Part shown: in pieces, positions 61,309 through 64,000 of the stretch
Layout of the letters: each line of letters starts with the position of its first letter
Numbering within the stretch: position 1 is the first letter of the stretch
From: Salinirubrum litoreum
GTDB lineage: Archaea; Halobacteriota; Halobacteria; Halobacteriales; Haloferacaceae
DNA: 64,000 bases
NCBI RefSeq assembly: GCF_020567425.1
Contig: NZ_JAJCVJ010000004.1
Location: forward strand, 62,001-126,000
Direction of reading: 5' to 3'
Made by a program: the position numbers and the translations under genes
Notes under the pieces: model-generated
What the model saw: only the letters and a program-made list of their open reading frames with translations
The model's database searches: none
Told to the model about the DNA's origin: nothing

Positions 61309-61932
61309 TCAATCCCAGACGATCCGGAAGACCTCGGTCGTGATCTCCCGGCGGTCGGCCTCGTGGAAGTCGAACTGTCTGTCGAGTTCGAAGGTCGCCT
61401 CGAAGGCGTGTGTCACCTCGCCACCCTCGTCTCCCGCGAAGGCTTCGACGAACTCCCGACTGCCGGCGTTGTGGACCATGTAGGACACGTCGGCGATCTC
61501 GGCAGTCGTCTCCAGAAACGCCCGATCCGCGTGTTCCTTGCCGTCCTGTGCCCCGAAGGGCGGGTTGGCGACGACTGTGGTGGGCGTGTCGATACACAGC
61601 GGCGCACGAGTCGCGTCGGCCTGCACCCAGTGGATCGGCGTCGTCGTCCCGACACGCTTCCGGTTCTGCCGAGCGGTCCCGAGTGCGTCCCGGTCGAGTT
61701 CGACGCCGACGACGCGCGCCGGCCCGCGCAGGGCGGCCCCGAGCGCGAGCATCCCGGTGCCGGTGCCGAGATCGACGACCGTCTTGCCCTCGATGTCACC
61801 GTTGAGGTCGGCGACGTGGATCACGTGAGCGGCGATCTCGGGCGGCGTCGGATACTGTTCGAGCGCGACACGCGGGTTCTCGAAGCCGGCGACGACGGCC
61901 AACTGGCCGGCGAGCGCGCGTTTCGAGGCCAT
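61309..61932 (-). CDS. METTL5-like adenine methyltransferase (rRNA)
   Basis: 207 residues. The AdoMet fold has VVDLGTGTGMLALGAAL, the acidic loop VGVELDRDAL, and NPPFGAQ, the catalytic NPPF motif for N6-adenine methylation. Length and the QYPTPPEIAAHVI leader match the archaeal METTL5 family, whose eukaryotic member modifies 18S rRNA A1832. Its ATG overlaps the stop of the upstream gene by one base (TGATG), so both form an operon. Confidence 0.88.
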   Translation of the reverse strand: MASKRALAGQLAVVAGFENPRVALEQYPTPPEIAAHVIHVADLNGDIEGKTVVDLGTGTGMLALGAALRGPARVVGVELDRDALGTARQNRKRVGTTTPIHWVQADATRAPLCIDTPTTVVANPPFGAQDGKEHADRAFLETTAEIADVSYMVHNAGSREFVEAFAGDEGGEVTHAFEATFELDRQFDFHEADRREITTEVFRIVWD

Positions 61933-62321
61933 CAGGCGGCGTGTGTCACGTCGAGCGTCACACCTTCACGGCGGGCGCGTTCCGCGAGGGCGTCGAGTGC
62001 CGGATCGACCTTCTCGCGGTCGGCGACCGACTCGACCGTGACGGCGAGTCGACCGGCACCGAGAAACGCGGCGGTCCGGACGAACTCCCGGAGGCGGTCG
62101 GCCTCCGACTGCGTGGCCAGCGAGCAGTCCTCGTCGAAGCAGGCCTCGACGCCGACGACCGCCGGCTGGTAGCCCGCCTCCGCGAGTTCGGTCTTCAGGT
62201 CGCGCAGGTACTCGGGCGCCGTCGAGTCGAGGTCGGTCGCGTCGATCCGAACCGGGGTGACGCTCTCGGGGCGACACGAGGAGACGGCCGTCGACACGTC
62301 CGCAGACTGGGTCGTGCTCAT
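61932..62321 (-). CDS. Small conserved-looking protein upstream of METTL5-like gene
   Basis: 129 residues, soluble and acidic. It reads as a compact alpha/beta protein (VTPVRIDATDLDSTAPEYLRDLKTELAEAGYQPAVVGVEACF, GRLAVTVESVADREKVDPALDALAERARREGVTLDV) with no motif I can name. The ATG at 62321 fits a leaderless promoter with TGTATAACC about 27 bases upstream. The one-base overlap with the METTL5-like gene suggests it works with it, perhaps as a partner subunit. The gap up to 62580 is AT-rich (notably 62335-62450) without a gene. Confidence 0.65.
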   Translation of the reverse strand: MSTTQSADVSTAVSSCRPESVTPVRIDATDLDSTAPEYLRDLKTELAEAGYQPAVVGVEACFDEDCSLATQSEADRLREFVRTAAFLGAGRLAVTVESVADREKVDPALDALAERARREGVTLDVTHAA

Positions 62322-62580
62322 CGTACACACACATATTTCCGGGTTATACAAAAGTCTTTGCGAATTACCTGAAGTAATATTAGGTGGGTCCTATAGCGCG
62401 AGCTACATTTTAATCCGGGTGTCAGAACCTCAATACTAAATACGCTGGAGCCTCTACGTGTTCCCGGGGGTCACACGCTCCACGCCCCCATTCCCCCGAA
62501 CGCGTGTCTGCTGTGTTCTCCCGACAACGTGTCTCCCGGTAGATAGTACCCGGTTCAGTAGACGAGACTGACGACTCGGC

Positions 62581-63591
62581 TCAGTAGGTGAGGCTGACGA
62601 CGAGTTCCCCGTCGGCGTCGGAGAGCCGAACGGTGTCGCCGCCGTTGTTCCAGACCGCGCCGGATCGGTTCCAGTAGTAGTCGGTGCCGTCGTCGGCCCC
62701 GCTCCCACTGTGGACGCGGAGCGTCGCACCACCCGCGAGGGTCGTCCCGTCGGGGAAGGTGTACGTCTTGCCGGCCTCGTCGGTGATCTGCCAGCCGGAG
62801 AGGTCGAGGCTGTCGTCCCCGCGATTCCGGAGCGTGACGTACTCACCGTTGAGGTTCTCGTTGTCGTTGCCCTCGGCGTCGGCGACGACCGAGACGGCCA
62901 GTCGGTCGGTGGTCGTGCTGGCAGTCGCGTCGCTCCCACTGGTTCCATCGGTGTCGTCGGTATCGTCGGTGGCCCCGGTGCTGGCGGTCGGATCGGCGGT
63001 CGCACACTCGCCCCAGACGCCCCGACCGTCGCTCTGGGCCTCGGTCTCGGCCGCCGAGAAACGGGGACGGTCCACGAAGTCGCTGTCGTACATCCGGGCG
63101 TAGCCCTGGCGGATCAGTCCGTAGTTGAAGCTCTCGCCGTCGACGTAGACGTACGCGAGCAGACGACCGTAGTAGCCGCGCTTCCCCTCGTTCGGATCGA
63201 AGCCGAGTTGCACGGTCTCGCCCGCGAGGGTGTCTTTCGCGTGCTGGCTGGCGCGCTCACCCCACGTGCGCAGGCAGTCCCGCCCGGCGTCGGTGTCCGG
63301 GACGCCGAACTCGTCGGGGCTGACCTCGGTGTGGACCTCGGGCGTGTCGACGCCGAGCAGTCGCACCGTATCGCGGCTCCCGTTCTCGTATCGGATCTTG
63401 ATCGTGTCACCGTCGACGACCTCCACGACCTCGGCGGTGACCTGCGGACTGGTCGCGGGGTGTGGTGTCGGACTCGGGCCGAGCGAGCTGTCGGGTGTGG
63501 TGGTGTCGGCCGAAGACTCGGCGGGCGGGGGTGCTGCGGTACAGCCGGCGAGAAGCAGGAGGGCGACGACGAGGAGCGTCGAGACGCGCAT
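62581..63591 (-). CDS. Secreted thermonuclease-like lipoprotein with lamin-tail domain
   Basis: 336 residues. A lipobox signal (LLVVALLLLAGC), a Ser/Thr/Pro linker, a staphylococcal-nuclease domain (about 50-205; VVDGDTIKIRYENGSRDTVRLLGVDTPE, GERASQHAKDTL, GYYGRLLAYVYV) with the catalytic Asp, Glu and Arg residues present, a Thr/Asp linker, and a lamin-tail domain (about 235-335; LNGEYVTLRNRGDDSLDLSGWQITDEAGKTYTFP). It should cleave DNA or RNA outside the cell, perhaps for nutrient phosphate or defence. ATG 63591. Confidence 0.87.
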   Translation of the reverse strand: MRVSTLLVVALLLLAGCTAAPPPAESSADTTTPDSSLGPSPTPHPATSPQVTAEVVEVVDGDTIKIRYENGSRDTVRLLGVDTPEVHTEVSPDEFGVPDTDAGRDCLRTWGERASQHAKDTLAGETVQLGFDPNEGKRGYYGRLLAYVYVDGESFNYGLIRQGYARMYDSDFVDRPRFSAAETEAQSDGRGVWGECATADPTASTGATDDTDDTDGTSGSDATASTTTDRLAVSVVADAEGNDNENLNGEYVTLRNRGDDSLDLSGWQITDEAGKTYTFPDGTTLAGGATLRVHSGSGADDGTDYYWNRSGAVWNNGGDTVRLSDADGELVVSLTY

Positions 63592-63900
63592 ATCGAGGCT
63601 GTCGGGCTACTCCGGCTTGAACCCCGGTGACGTGTGCGGAATCTGGAGTGAGCAGTACGAACTGTCGCCGACTGTCTCGCCGGGAGTCGGACGCGTCGGC
63701 CTGCCTGTCACGTCCACACGGGACCCGCGTTCGCCACTCCGATTCGGATCGACGGTTCGCCACCCACCTGGGCGTCGCGACGCTGACGAGAGCCCGGCAG
63801 TGTGGCTCACATCTGCCAGTCGGTCGCACACCTCAAACAGCGTTATCACCTCGGCAGGAGTTCCGTGAAACACGTCGCACCAGTCGACGCAGTGATCCAG
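63592..63900. other. Intergenic stretch without a convincing gene
   Basis: 309 bases upstream of the nuclease gene on one side and a possible partial gene on the other. Open frames on both strands here lack recognisable motifs and look like ordinary GC-rich read-through. Confidence 0.5.
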
Positions 63901-64000
63901 ATGACGGCCACCACCCACCCCACGACGCTCGTCCTCCACGGACGCCCCAGCGTCGAGGTGGTCGTCCGCGACGCCACCGCCCGGCGTCCGGCCCGCCGTC
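63901..64000 (+). CDS. Possible partial gene at the right edge
   Basis: An ATG at 63901 opens a frame of 33 codons to the window end (MTATTHPTTLVLHGRPSVEVVVRD...). It reads like the first strand pair of a soluble protein, but too little is present to name it. A GTG twelve bases before could also start it. Confidence 0.3.
   Translation, partial: MTATTHPTTLVLHGRPSVEVVVRDATARRPARR

Noticed and set aside
63607-63939. Minus-strand ORF upstream of the nuclease gene
   Set aside because: No motif, no promoter signal and ordinary read-through composition; left uncalled.

Overview
The window is a high-GC stretch of a halophilic archaeon's (haloarchaeal) chromosome. This is shown by strongly acidic proteins, a bacterio-opsin-activator-type regulator, DUF63, a JAMM protease, an archaeal FAD synthase, twin-arginine lipoproteins, many GTG starts and TATA boxes 25-35 bases upstream of mostly leaderless starts. 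I cannot fix the genus. I saw no rRNA, tRNA, CRISPR array or transposase gene.

Layout. 1-13.7 kb: an RNA ligase fragment, a Bat-like multi-sensor regulator bracketed by two copies of one inverted repeat, glutamate dehydrogenase, a PAP2 phosphatase, an ABC exporter, a voltage-gated K+-type channel, a LOV photoreceptor-like protein and an SDR. 13.8-18 kb: a CHAT-protease module (DUF7504-like gene, CHAT gene, convergent 42-residue membrane peptide), a winged-helix gene with palindromic operators, and an FAD oxidoreductase under an iron-type operator. 18-34.6 kb: a MATE exporter, lipoproteins, a J-domain ferredoxin, a fructan locus (GH68 plus GH32), an aldo-keto reductase and small membrane proteins. 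34.6-38.4 kb: a second CHAT module (17-codon leader ORF, CHAT gene, convergent 44-residue membrane peptide), then a divergent MPN-like protein. 38.4-53 kb: housekeeping genes (DUF63, Lrp, RibL, JAMM, DHH phosphoesterase, PLD, HEAT protein, amidohydrolase, two tandem HD phosphohydrolases, GT-C glycosyltransferase). 53-58.3 kb: an iron(III) ABC transporter operon and a GT75-like gene, both behind TTTAGG-N4-CCTAAA operators. 58.3-64 kb: a rhomboid protease, membrane proteins, a METTL5-like methyltransferase and a secreted nuclease.

Two things look new. First, the window holds two full-length paralogous CHAT proteases. Each is followed by a convergent tiny membrane peptide ending in GP, and the two peptide genes share promoter layout; this resembles a protease plus membrane-effector immune or cell-death module. 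Second, four intergenic sites carry one structured element: a GC hairpin, then a second hairpin whose stem changes with full compensation while its 14-base loop and flanks stay conserved. At two of these sites a different conserved element of about 115 bases lies divergently beside it. These look like uncharacterised non-coding RNA families.
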